Made by a program: the position numbers and the translations under genes | NCBI RefSeq assembly: GCF_014898055.3 | Contig: NW_023604861.1 | Coordinates: forward strand, 100,938,083 to 101,002,082 | Source: Talpa occidentalis | Lineage: Eukaryota; Chordata; Mammalia; Eulipotyphla; Talpidae | Direction of reading: 5' to 3' | DNA length: 64,000 nt | In this document: positions 1-12,400 of the stretch, one piece after another | Layout: each line of letters begins with the position of its first letter | Numbering within the stretch: the stretch's first letter is position 1 | Notes under the pieces: generated by a model | Database searches by the model: none | What the model was told of the DNA's origin: nothing | The model's input: the letters and a program-made list of their open reading frames with translations, nothing else

Positions 1-270
1 CAAAGCACTATATATTCTTCCTCTCTTGGCCTATGGAATTTCCTACTGGGTTCCTCTGGTGCCTGTAATGATGCAGCGTCTCCATGGCAGTAGTCTTAGC
101 ATCCTACTCTTCCTTCTCTAAATTCAATTATTGTCTCAGTGATTTAATTATCATATCTAGGACTTCTGTGTCAAGCATCCACCTTCCATCTCCAAATGCT
201 TCCTCAGCATTCCACTTGGATTTTCTACCATCTACTCAAATTTAAGATATTTTATTTCTTTTCTTTTCTT

Positions 271-535
271 TTTTTAAGATTTATTATTTATACAAGAACT
301 GGGTATATATAGGCCAGAGGCACAGGAGGGTGAGAGAATTCACCAGAGACAGAGTGGGGAGTAGAACAGGCAGACTGACTGAAATACACTGCTGAGGGGA
401 GCAGCGGGCGAGATGGAGAGGTCTGCCACACCATGTGGATATCTCCCTGGCCAGCCGGGAATCAAACCCATGCTGCAGAGGCTGCAGACAGCTTCACAGT
501 GCTGCGCTCAACCCACTGTGCCACCAGGGAAGCCC
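271..535 (-). mobile_element. tRNA-derived SINE, subfamily B
   Basis: Read on the minus strand: head GGGCTTCCCTGGTGGCACAG, a tRNA-like B box (GGTTTGATTCCC), body with CTCCCCTCAGCAGTGTATTTC, then a tail with AATAAATCTTAAAA. Subfamily B has CAGTCAGTCTGCCTGTTCTGC-type sequence and lacks the CCGGCCACCGGAGGAGGG block. Confidence 0.85.
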
Positions 536-849
536 AATATTCAACATATTTAGATGAGAATGTATTATATTCCAGATCAGGTCCCAGAGAATTCAGGCTC
601 CATGCCAGCTTCTTCACTTTTTAGTAGCCATGTGCCTTGCATTTTCTAAGCTTTCTGAGCATATACAGCTAAAAGAATCAAAATATCTTGTCTGATCCAG
701 AGGACTGTTGTAATGATCAAATGATTTTCATGTCTAAAGAATGCTTTTTTTTTAATAACTAAAGTACTGTCAAGTAGTTCTATCACCCTGATTTTTCTAA
801 ATAGCTATTTCTATTATGAAGGCACAGAGTCAAAGTTTTTTCTAATTTT

Positions 850-1200
850 TCCCTTTACCTCAGCCAGATGGTGCATCCCCAGGTTCTTCCTTTGAGATGT
901 CTCCAGCCTCCTTCTTTTCCTTTCTCCTCCATTCAGGCCAGGTTTTCATCACAGTGCTTACTGGCAATAGCTTCCTAATTCAGACAATTCCGAGTTCTCC
1001 TTCCTCAATCCATTATACTACTCCAAAATAACCTTTCTAAAATTTAAATTTTACAATATCTCTTCCCATCTCCCAAAATGATTATGTTTCCCCCTTTGCC
1101 CAGAAAATATTCACATTCTTCTGGCTGTCAATCCCTCCACAATGTAACCTTTCCTCTCCAATCAAAACTATACTCCAACTAATCAAAACCACACCCCCTA
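850..1200 (+). mobile_element. L2 fragment
   Basis: The text resembles the L2 3' ORF region, for example GGCAATAGCTTCCTAATTCA and CAAAATAACCTTTCTAAAAT, which match L2 stretches encoding the reverse-transcriptase tail. Diverged and not coding. Confidence 0.55.
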
Positions 1201-1242
1201 CTCCTAAATGTAATCTCTCCTCAAGGCTAAAAGCTCCTTGAA

Positions 1243-1261
1243 AACACACACACACACACAC
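1243..1261. repeat. (CA)n microsatellite
   Basis: About nine AC units directly before a T run and an L1 tail. Confidence 0.9.
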
Positions 1262-1269
1262 TTTTTTTT

Positions 1270-1447
1270 AAAGTAAATATATACCTTACGAGAACAAAAA
1301 TGGGAGGCAGGGAGCACAATGAGCTATGGGGACAGACTGTGGGTGCTTTGGTAGCGATGCGGTATATTAACAACACCTGAAGGGAGATCCTATACCTCTA
1401 AAACACAAGTAACACTGTAAAACAATGTTGCCTCAATATAAAAGTCT
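1270..1447 (+). mobile_element. L1 3'-end fragment
   Basis: It shares the 3' UTR layout of the L1 ending at 9478: GGTGCTTTGGTAGCGATG, then ACACTGTAAAACAATGTTGC and CTCAATA. It follows a short CA microsatellite. Non-coding remnant. Confidence 0.65.
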
Positions 1448-3348
1448 TAAATATGTTTTGTATAGTTCCTATTGTATAGTTCACTATTGACAAAGCATGA
1501 AATGTTTGATCTATCTTGTACTGAAAACTCTAAGCAGAGTGATATAATCATAACATGTAATTTGAGGGCCATTTGGTTTAAATAATAACACATCATTTAG
1601 CCCTACATTGGGGAGTCAGGCTCAGGGCCAAACCAAAAAATAAGCAACAAAAATCAATGTATTTGTTGGTGGTTTCAGTTCAGTATGATTGATCAAGAAA
1701 CACATTTTGAGGCCCAGTTAACAAAACTTTATGGTGGAAAAAAAGACTTGGACTGATTTCCAACAAGGAGCAAGCAAACAAAAGAACTTCATGTCTGTGC
1801 ATTTGAAAGACAAAAGAAACCTAAATCTATTAATAGGTTAAATGACTCCAGTTAGATTCCCATCAACTCAGTGTCCTACACACTAGTACAGAAATCTAGC
1901 TTAAGGTCAGCTGACCATCTACCAAAGGTTGATAAGAAATCCACTATGCACTAAAAGCATGGGACCATAATACTGGATGTCAATCAGAGTGTACCCCAAA
2001 CCCTGCAGATGGGGTTAATGATAATCAAATGCAGAAGCTACAAGCAGTGTACTGGCTCAGGAGATACCAGTTAGCTTCTCATTCATCCATGTGTCTATTC
2101 TCAGATCCTAGAAGACATAGGAAGGCCCCTAGATGTTGTTCAGCAAGAAGATCTAGAATGGAGCAAGTCCAAGAGAATGATTTATAGTCCAGGAGATGCT
2201 ATAGTTAGTTCAAGCAAGCCTCATGCAATGTCCTTCTCTGTGATTTTAAAGGAATCATGCAGGAGGAATGGGGGTGGTGTTTGTCAGATAAGGACAAACA
2301 CAGAATGACACTATGCACAGAATTTCATTGACTATCCATGTTACCTTGCATTTTCATTTATTCAGTGAATGTTTATTCCAGGCACTGCTGTAGATGACCA
2401 GACTATAACAGTAAACAAGACAGGCATAATGCACTAAATGTATGAATGATCTGATATGTGATATGATGATGTGATATGTGATATAATAAAATATAATATA
2501 GAGGTAGGCCATATTTCAGAAAATAATTAACATCATTGCAGACAGTGAAAAGTGATAAAAGGTATTTATAACAGTTCAAAAGGAAGGAGAATGACTATAG
2601 GGTGCTCAGAGACTTTAAGCACAATCAATGAAAAAACCAGAAGGTGGGGAGGACATATTCCAAACTCCTCTTCACTACTCCAACTCCTGGAGGCAAAAGC
2701 CACCTGTCAGCTACAGCTTTGTCAGCATTTCTGCTCAAGAAAAATACTGCACTGCTTTTTTGTTCCTTTGTTAAATCTAGACTATCAAAACAAAGCAGTG
2801 CCTCAATACCTATAAATGGTTAAATATATATGGACATGCAAGCTTTTCTCCTCTGGTGATTTTATTTAGTGGGATAATACGCTTTTTAACATACTCGATC
2901 TGATCAGAAATAGACCATAAAACAATATACCTTCTTTTATTTCCCCCTGATATATCTTGTATAATTTCCCAACATTTAGGTTCACATGATCCTTAGCTTC
3001 TCCATACTGAAGCTTGCTGTAGATAAAATTGTTCCTACATTCACTAGCAGCTTTTAACCTCTCATGATCTTGGGTCCTGGGCTTTGTTATCATGACTCAG
3101 ATCCAGTTAAAAAGTAGTCCACCCACTCACTAGAAAAATACTTCATGGTTAAGATTTGATATGAAGAGGGAAATATAGACCCTCAGGATTTCTAGTCCAC
3201 TGAAATTGTTTTTCAGCAATGTAGAAAATGGAAGAAGATAAGCAAGTTGTTTTGCTGTTTCTACTTTCCCAACACCTACATCAATACAGGACACATCCTG
3301 AATAATTTTTATCCATAGATTTAGACTGACACCTGAGACAGATGGCTA
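1448..3348. other. Unassigned intronic sequence
   Basis: AT-rich. Apart from the short L2 piece and a TGATATG-type simple repeat near 2450-2490, I see nothing recognisable. Small ORFs here have no family resemblance. Confidence 0.6.
2345..2440 (-). mobile_element. L2 3'-end fragment
   Basis: TTTATTCAGTGAATGTTTAT followed by CAGGCACTGCTGTAGATGA and AGTAAACAAGACAGG is the reverse complement of an L2 3' end. Short and diverged. Confidence 0.5.
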
Positions 3349-3361
3349 TATCTTATTCTCT

Positions 3362-3648
3362 CTTTTTTTTTTAAGATTTATTTATTTGTTTGTTTATTTA
3401 TACAAGCACTGGGTACAGTCAGAAGCGCGGGAGGGTGAGAGAATTCACTAGAGCCAGAGCAGGGGGCAGAGCAGGCAGAAGGACCGAAGTACACTGCTGA
3501 GGGGAGCAGCGGGAGGCAGGAGAGGTCTGCGCACCATGTGGGACCCTCCTCCGGTGGCCGGGGAGCAGCCAGGGATCGAACTGGAGTTGCAGAGGCTGTT
3601 GGCAGCTTCGCAACCCAGCGCTCAACCGCTGCGCCACTGGGGAGGCCC
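3362..3648 (-). mobile_element. tRNA-derived SINE, subfamily A, with 13-bp TSD
   Basis: Minus orientation, carrying the subfamily A signature (GGCCACCGGAGGAGGGTCCC, GACTGTACCCAGTGCTTGTA). It is flanked by TATCTTATTCTCT at 3349-3361 and 3649-3661, a clean target-site duplication showing L1-type retroposition. Confidence 0.92.
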
Positions 3649-3661
3649 TATCTTATTCTCT

Positions 3662-6600
3662 TTTATGCATGGAGGGAGGAATTCACTTTAAATGGCCTCA
3701 AATTTCTCCTAAGTTTGAAATCCTCAAATCTGTGCCTCATACAATAGTACTCACTTCAAGTCCATTGACATAATTCCTATCATTTCCATTTTAGTATACA
3801 AAATTGCACTGCATAAGCTCTAATTGCATAATTTTAATTCACAGTGTTTTCCCCTTTGTAGGTAGAGTTGTCGTCGTCTTTTTTTTTTTTTTTAATGAGA
3901 CCTTTAGTGGAAAATTATTACTATAGGAACAGTCTTCTATGCCCATTCCATCTCTGCAGCTATTGTTTTAATTAGTCTGTCTGCTTGTAAGCTGGTCCTT
4001 TGTTGTGGCCTGTTCTGGGGTAAGGGTGCCTGCAAAGGGTTCCTCCTCTGGAACTCAGGCATTAATGAGCCTTTCTGGTAATAAGAATGCTGCATTGAGC
4101 CAGAAGCCAGAGCTCTGGAGATGCCCCAAGGAGTAGAAATGCTCATGAATTTCTGAAATTGCCTTTCTAATTTGCATTTAAACATAACTCTTGAAGAACA
4201 ATTTCACCTGTGATTTTCTGAGCTGGGGAGCAAGGGAGTTTAGATGCTGAATATGTACAAATTATGTTAATACAATGGAAGTAAATAAAAGCCAAATATA
4301 TTATCAGGTAACATGCATATGTCTTATCTAAATGTCTAATTTCTACCAAAGGTTGTTCTGCTTTTCCCCTTTAGGTGAAAGGTGATGGATTTTTTTTTTA
4401 ATTTAAGAGAATCTTTATATTCTTCTTGATTAAAACTATCTGATTATTCCTCAATTTCCTGTAACCTAGACTGCAGAAACCTTAGCAAGAGGAGGATTAG
4501 TTAGTGCCTGGTGACTGCATACAATGGATTGAAACCAATCTAATTTAACACCTGTGTGCTCATCAATAAGTGTACTCAAGCACAAAAGTGAGCACAGTGT
4601 TGAGCAATTTTGACACTGACTGCATGACAACCACAGATTCTGTATCCAAACACTCACAGACAAGAAGCTAATTGCAGTGATGAAAGGCACACCACTAAAA
4701 GCATGAGTAATCGCTGCCAGGATCCAAAGATAACCTGCCTTCCTTTACTACTAGGGCACTACGGTATTTATCTAAAACCTGTTTCTAGCCAATCTGACAA
4801 CCTTTTGTCTCTCTGACCAATAAAATATGGAAATGATTTTTCATTGCTGCTTCTGCATCAGGTATGTGTCTCTTCCTCATGTGGAGATTTAGTTCAGCAC
4901 TTGAGTATAAAATGAGTGCAAAAGCTGACATTTGTTATCACACTGCAGAAATGAAAGGCTAATTAATGAGATCTCTTTGAATCCCTTCTCTACAACCCAC
5001 CCTTTGGTACCACAATGGAGACACATTGCCTTTCTAAGTTGTGACACATGTTACAAATTCCCAGGCATATGATGGTGTGGGAAATGAATCATGATGCAGC
5101 CCTGAGCAGAGTGGTGACAAAGGCTGCAATTTAAGGTAGTGATAATTGATAATGTACTTCCTGAAATACATAGCGCCAACCACTAAAGGAATATTAAGAT
5201 TTTTCTCTTGGTTTTAAACTTGAAACAACCAGGAGTATATGAACCAACCAAGACACCAATTGAACTTGAAAGTATCCTTCACGTGGGAATCATGTTCACC
5301 TACTCTTATTCCAGGCTCAACTTGATTTTAAATTTCACCAAGCCCTTTTGGGCTTTTATCCTGATGCTCATTAGGCTAGTGAGCAATACACATCTGACTT
5401 TAAGATGGAATCCTCCCAGATCCACCAAATGACTGAGCTCTCATTTTAGCACTAGTGGATATCATAAAGCACCACAAAAATGAAATAATCTATTAAAAGT
5501 ATCCACTATCTGAGTAATTTAACTTGAATAGGATAAACCTCCTAATGAAATATGAGCAAGACAGCAAGAACATCTTTTAATTTCAAATTAATAGGTGTCA
5601 ATATTTTATATTTAATCATGGAAATGCATTAACTATTCATAAATCAAGTCATTTACTATGGCATATTGTTTATTCAGTGGGACTGAAATGAAGAATATTA
5701 TTTAGGAAGTCTGGATTGTCATACATCTTATATCCTTTAAATCTGTACGTGGGCTGGAAGTGAGCAAGAATTTGAGTTTTCCATTTTACTGAACATATTT
5801 GGAACCAACTCAGCTGAGATGGGATGAATGACACATGTGCTCTGATGAGCAATTATGGAATCATCCCGCCTGCCAACAACCATTACACCCCTTCCTCCAT
5901 TCATTTTTGGCTAAATCGCCCTATTAGATTATAAAAGTACTGCATCAAGAAACATCTCATGAACACCAGAAAAACATAGCTATGGAAACTAAAACACACA
6001 AAAAAACAAAGCTAAGAGATTCTAAAAACAGCATTTTACCGATCAGATGGCCAGGAAGGTACCCAGGTACATGTATCCGGCCAGTGGCTGATGTAAGAGA
6101 ACTCATTATCCTGGAGCTTGTCCAGAGTTTCTCTACATGGTTCACTGCCTTGTAAGGAGGAGGTTAACATCAACTCTTATTCAAAATTAAATTCTATTAG
6201 GTATTATGGGTTTCTGGTGGGAATACTTCAGAAATGAAAAAGCATTTTCAATTTAAATTAAATTAAATATCTAATCATGTCACAGAGAACTATACTTCAA
6301 TAGGAATCTGTTTTACTTTACCTTTTCATAAAAAGAAAAATTCATTTTTTTCTAGTCATAAATCAAGAGTTTTAAGCAAAGTGATTCACTTTCACATCTG
6401 ATTAAAAGCAGTCTATTTTAGGTGTGAGAATTGGAATCTGAGGTCTAGGGATTCAATGAAATCATATGGAGTAATTTCTATATGTACATATACATATATC
6501 TCTTAGAAAGAGTTTCTACATGATTTTTTTTTCAGATTTTCAAACGGGTCTGTGACTCTGCCCAAAAAGATTAATAACTTCTGTTCCAGGGAGAACTGAG

Positions 6601-7430
6601 GTTTTGACAAAAGTAAGAAATCCTTACTCAAAAATCTTGTTTCTCTCAGTAGCTCCTAAATCTCTTCAATTCACACAATTGGTTTTAAATTCACAAAGGA
6701 AATCCTTAAGACCTAGAAAGAAAAGTAAATCTTGCTCTCACTGGAAGGGGAATCAGCAACAATTAATTCTGCAGTGATATAAATTTAATATAAAACTTTA
6801 CTTCATTTCAGATAGCCTGAACTTCAAATGGGACCTTGTGAATAAAGAAATCATTTCTTTCCTTTATTCCTTCTCTTTCATTCCTCCCTCTCCTATTTTA
6901 TTTCTTTAAAAAAGGTTTATATTTACATGGTTTCTTCTGATTTCAAGTGACTGAAACTGAAATTATTCCTCTTGCAGAAAAGAGAAAGCTAAAAGCTAAT
7001 TCAATATTAGTTTTCACATACATGAAGGGTACTCAGAGACAGGATGATAGCCAAAGGAAATGGTCTTTGAACTAAAGGATGAAAAACTTGAATTTGCTTC
7101 AGGCTACATTTCCTGATTTAAAGAGTTCATAACATTAAATCTAAAGGATGAGAAGTAACTTTTGGAGACATTTAAAACAGGGTGTATTCTTAAATGTCTT
7201 ATATGGCTTGGATGTAGCGAATTTCACCATCTGTGGTCCCTTCCTAGTCTATAAGTCTAAAGGTATGACTGGTATATCAAAAGCCCTAACACTAGCTAAA
7301 AACATCCAGAGTCCTCTCTCCAAGAGGTGGCAGTTAATCAACAAATCTCATGGACTCTCAGCCTCTCTCAGCTAGCCACTTTTGCTATGGTATAACTAAC
7401 TTGAAACCTACTTCTATTTCTTTATGCAAA
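3662..7430. other. Unassigned intronic sequence
   Basis: No recognised transposon and no ORF above about 82 codons. The part around 4880-5110 is even in composition, but nothing names its function. Confidence 0.6.
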
Positions 7431-9478
7431 CAATGAACTAGAAGAGAAAGATATCAAGCAAACAATCCTATTTATAATCACATTAAAAAGAATTAAATAC
7501 CTAGGAATAGACTTCACTAAAGAGATCAAAGACCTACACAATGAAAATTATAAGACATTAAAAGAAATAGTTACAACACAAAGAAATGGAAAGATATTTT
7601 CTGCTCATGGATTAGAGATTAACTTTATTAAGATGGCCACGTTACCCAAAGCCACAACCAGATTCAATGAAATAACTACCAAAACTATCAATGGCATTTA
7701 TTTAAAGAAATAAAGCAAATATTATTGAAATTTATATGGATCCACAAAAGACCCCAAATAGCCAATGCAATCTTGACAAAAAAGAATAGAGTTATCATTC
7801 TCTCAGACTTCAAACTATAGAAGTCCATAGTAGTCAAAACAGTGAGTATTAGAATAAAAACAGTCACAAAAATCAATGAAATAGAATTGAGAGCCCAGAA
7901 ATAAACTTACACTTACCTGGACAGTTAATTTAGTGCCAAGGTATCAAGAACGTACAAAGGAGAAAGGTCACTGTCTTCAACTAATGGTGTTGGGAAAACT
8001 GGACTGCCACCAGCAAAAAAATGAAAGTAAGCCACTATCTCACTCCATCCACAATAATGAACTCAAAATGGATTAAAGATTTGGATGTAAGACCTGAGAC
8101 CATAAGATACATAAAAAAAGTAGAGGCAGAACAAGCCATCATAATGGCTTCAGGGATGTCTTTGGGGATTCCACTATAAAGGCAAGAGTAACAAAAGCAG
8201 CAATAAATAAATGGGACTACATCAACCTAAAAAGCTTCTGAACAGCAAAAAAAACCTATCATTAAAACACAAAGACATGGTACTGATTGGGAGAAGATAT
8301 TTGCATATCATACATTCAACATAGGGATAATATCCAAAATCTACAAAGAACTCATACAACTCCACAGAAAGAAAACAGCCCAATTCAAAAAATGAGCAGA
8401 ATATTTTAAGTACCATTTCTCCATAGAAGACATGGGAGATAGCCAACAGGAATATGAAAAAAAAATTCTCATCATTACTTATCAAATGTAAATCAAAACC
8501 ACAATGAGTTATCACCTCACACTCATGAGAACGGTCAATATCAAAAAAACCAGAACCAACAAGGGTTGGCAAGGGTGTTGAGAAAAAGGAATCCTCATAC
8601 ACTGTTGATAGGAATATATATGGAGGTTTCTCAAAATATTAAAAATAGATCTGTCATAATATCCAACAATACTATTCCTTGGTGTCTACCTGAAACATAC
8701 AAAAACACAAATTTGAATGGAAATATGTACTCCTATGCTCATTGCAGCACTATACAACCACTAAGGAATGGAAACAACCTAAGGGCACAAGGACAGAAGA
8801 TGGATTGAGAAAATGTGGATTATACACACTGGAACATCACTCAGCTATAAAAAAGAAATCTTGCCATTTATGACAACATGATATATCTAGAGGATATTAT
8901 GCTAAGGAACATAAGTCAGAAGTAGAATGAGAAATTTCACTCTTATGTGGAACATAAAGAAAAGAAAGGAACAGACAAAAGAAACTACAGGAATCTGGGG
9001 CCTCCCTGGTGGCGCAAGGGGTTAAGCACCACACTATGAAGCTATCAGCAGCCTCTGCAGCACGATCCCTGGCCAGCCAGGGAGCTACCCACATGGTGCA
9101 GCCAACCTCACCTGTCTCGCCCACTGCTCCCCTCAGCAGTGTATTTCAGTCAGTCTGCCTGTTCTGTTCCCCACTCTGTCTCTGGTAAGTCCTTTCACCC
9201 CCCACATCTCTGACCTGTACCCCAGCTCTTGTATGCATAAATAAATCTTAAAAAAAAACAACTATAGCAATATGACTGCAGCATTGAGGTTACTAGAAGG
9301 TGAGACTGAGGGTGAGGGGTTAAAGCAAAGAGGGAAAGGGACCCACTCCAAAACTATGGTGGAGTACAATTGGTGCCTTGGTGGTATCTGTGATAATATG
9401 CGTTTGAAGAGCTGTTATATCCCTTAATCATATACAACATTGTAAACCAACATTACCTCAATTAAAAAAAAAAGCTAA
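7431..9478 (+). mobile_element. 5'-truncated L1, ORF2 C-terminal part and 3' UTR, with nested SINE
   Basis: From about 7431 the sequence follows L1 ORF2 (AATACCTAGGAATAGACTTC, later GATCCACAAAAGACCCCAAA, ATGGAGGTTTCTCAAAATAT), then 3' UTR ending TTACCTCAATTAAAAAAAAA. Stops and frameshifts break ORF2 throughout, so it is inactive. A SINE (8998-9258) splits the 3' end. Confidence 0.9.
8998..9258 (+). mobile_element. tRNA-derived SINE, subfamily B, inside an L1
   Basis: Plus orientation, GGGCCTCCCTGGTGGCGCAA to a poly-A tail. It sits inside the 3' part of the L1 at 7431-9478. The flanks AACTACAGGAATCTG and AACTATAGCAATATG look like a decayed TSD, so this copy is fairly old. Confidence 0.88.
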
Positions 9479-12400
9479 AAAATACCTATAAAATGTTCAC
9501 AGTGTAGTTTTGTCAATATTGCCAATAACAAAATTACTAGTTAACAAAACAGTGACAGCATCAATGACAATATGAAAATGGAAGTAACACTGGTTTATCT
9601 GTGAGAGCACAAGTCGAGTAGTTGACATGACAAATAAAAAAGGTGGACATCATCAACAGAATGGGGACATCATCCACTTCCAGACAAATTCAAAGTCCTC
9701 TGTGCATGCCTGATATGGAAGAGAAGAGATACAGCTAATATGAACAATATTGGACAGTAGAAAGGTTGCCTAAATAAGGGGTCTCTGATTAACTGGAGAA
9801 GTTCAACCCAGGGAAGGAATGAATATGATTGAAGTATGTCAACATCTGGAAGGGTATTAGAGGGAATATTTCATTAATTAATTATCTTGCCCATTAGTCT
9901 CCTCAAAGCTGGGGAACGGGAAGAAGTTATCCTTGTATCCCCTAAGACCTTGGAAGGTTTTGCACACACTAGGTATTCAACACAGGTTTAAAGGGAATTG
10001 GACTGTGTTTTCTTGAGGGATAAACCAGTGCTTGAGAACTAGTTCATTTTAGTAAGAGGGTCTCCAAGAGAGGAGTTTCCGCAGAAAGGGAACAAGAGTG
10101 CTGATCACAAGCTGAGAATAGCTATTGCTCTAACACTGAGTATGAATATTTGGATTCAGGGAAAAGTTTTATAAGACATGGAAAAGGGTCATTCACTTTC
10201 TTAGTGCACAAAGAGAAAAAGAAAAAGTCCCTTTTTTTAAAGTTTTTTTCCTTTATTCTGTTCTTTACCTTAAAAAAAATCTTTCCTTAGTTCTACTATA
10301 TCTGTTTTAAACATTTTCTTTCTTGCTGCAAATCCACTGTTTCAACTGTATCACTAAGAGCTTGAATTCCATAAAGTACAACGTAGATAAGTAAATACTG
10401 CTCTATCTTCCCTTATTTCAACTAACTTCTTTCCACAGTCATATGCCCTTAATTAAATATAAGTTTCTGGTCAATTTTTTTAATGTAAAAACTCATGACA
10501 ATGTCCATGGGTTTATAGCCCCATTATTGTTACAGCATGCTATTCAACCTCAATTATTGCTTGACTTAAGTTAATAGAGGATTTTGAGTTTCATATTCAT
10601 AGTCGTAATGTCACTTACCGAAACAAATACTGTGCTGTTTGCCTTTCCCTGCTGTTCTGCAATCTCATTTGAGCCTCAAGGGCTGTCTGGCATACTTGGC
10701 CCTTATGCCAGGACAGAAGACACAAGATAATCCCTAACAGACACAATGTCAATGTTTTCTTTCTTCTAACTGCAGATATAATGACGCTCTGGCATGAATG
10801 TGCATGAGGTGTCAATTAGTGACAGGGCACATCTCAGAAACAACTGTGCTAGAAGGGCACAGAGAAAGGAAATGATTTTTCTTTCCCAATATGTGGCAAT
10901 TTTTAGATTTCAAAGGAATAATAGACACACTCTATGAAAGAATTTGATTTGTGGCAATTGCTTTTCTTTTCCTGATTCCATTAATACCAGGTTTGTTGAC
11001 CTTAAGCACAGGCCAGGTATTTTTTTCTTATTTAGTACTCTCTAGGCACCTATTATCTGTATCAATTTTCTTTTATCTAGATCAATGCTATAAAAATAAA
11101 AAAGGGTCTTTCCGTCACTGTATTTAACTAAAATATTTATTGTCAGAACATGCTTTTTGTAGTCAATCTAAGGGTACTTTAAGTCACAGTTATTCCCAAA
11201 TAAAAGATTTGTTTCTGATGAGCAAAGTAATCCATGTTCATTGTAAAAATAAATTGGAAAAGAGTAAAAAGATTTTAATAGTCCACACTGCCATCAATCA
11301 AAATCATCTCTGGTAGTAGACGGTGTATTTATAAAATTAAGATAATTATCTGTATACTGTTACATATATTAATTTTTCAGTTAACATATAATAAAGATAG
11401 TCCCATGATATTAGGTTCTCTTCAGAATCTTAATTTGTCACATAGGGGATCAGGATCTTCTCTCAATCTTGATAAGTTAAATGAAAGTGTGGCATACCTT
11501 CTTATAAGAAACATTTTAAGTTTCTTCACTCATACTCCAAATTGTCCCTCAGAAAGCTTACAATTTAAACTTATAAAAAAAACCATATGATAATTTTTAC
11601 TCCCTAATCCTTCAGTCTTTAAATTTTAGCCAATTTGACAGGTAGATATGTTATGACACTCATATTTTCATTTGCATATATTTATGTTAATTTTTTCCTT
11701 TCTGTTTTTTTGACAATGGATATCTCCTTTTGTAAACTGCCTACTTAGGGCCTTTGCCCATTTTTCTTCTGAGCACTGGGGTTTTTTTTTCCTAATTCAT
11801 AATTAAGAGCCCTTCCTTTATGTCTGAAGGCTATTAGACTGAAATCCCACCCTTTCCCCAGTGTGTTGTTTACCTTTAAATCTGGGATTAGTCTAAAAAA
11901 CTCACATGGAAACCTATCTGTGTCATTTTCACCTGAACTTCAAGGTGACAATGGAAATTACTCCATCCACAGAAATCGGATGAATTTTATGTCCTGAATA
12001 AAATCTAGGATCTTTTGGGAAAAAAAGTCTTCAATTGACAACTATCTTTAGACAAAAAGTTATTAATTTTCATTGCTTTCTTTACTCTTCATAAGATAAC
12101 ACAGCAATGCCTCAAAGTTACTGCCTCTGCACAACACTCTTCCTCAAGCCAAAGGAGTCACATGCAAGCAAAGCAAAGCTGCTGAGGACCAAAACCACCA
12201 TCCTCTAGAATTCAATGTGGAGTTCTAAGGTGACTAAACCAGAAGAACAAAAGCTTAACAGAAAAATGCAATACAGCTGTGCAACCATAGACACTGAGTT
12301 ACTTGAATTTCTGAATTTCATTCTGCTTTGTTAATGACTGGAAATAATCCTTATGACTCTCTGGGTCTGATGTTCCAACTTCCCTCACACTGTGGAGCCA

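Noticed and set aside
8222..8602. 126-codon minus-strand ORF
   Set aside because: Antisense of L1 ORF2 sequence.
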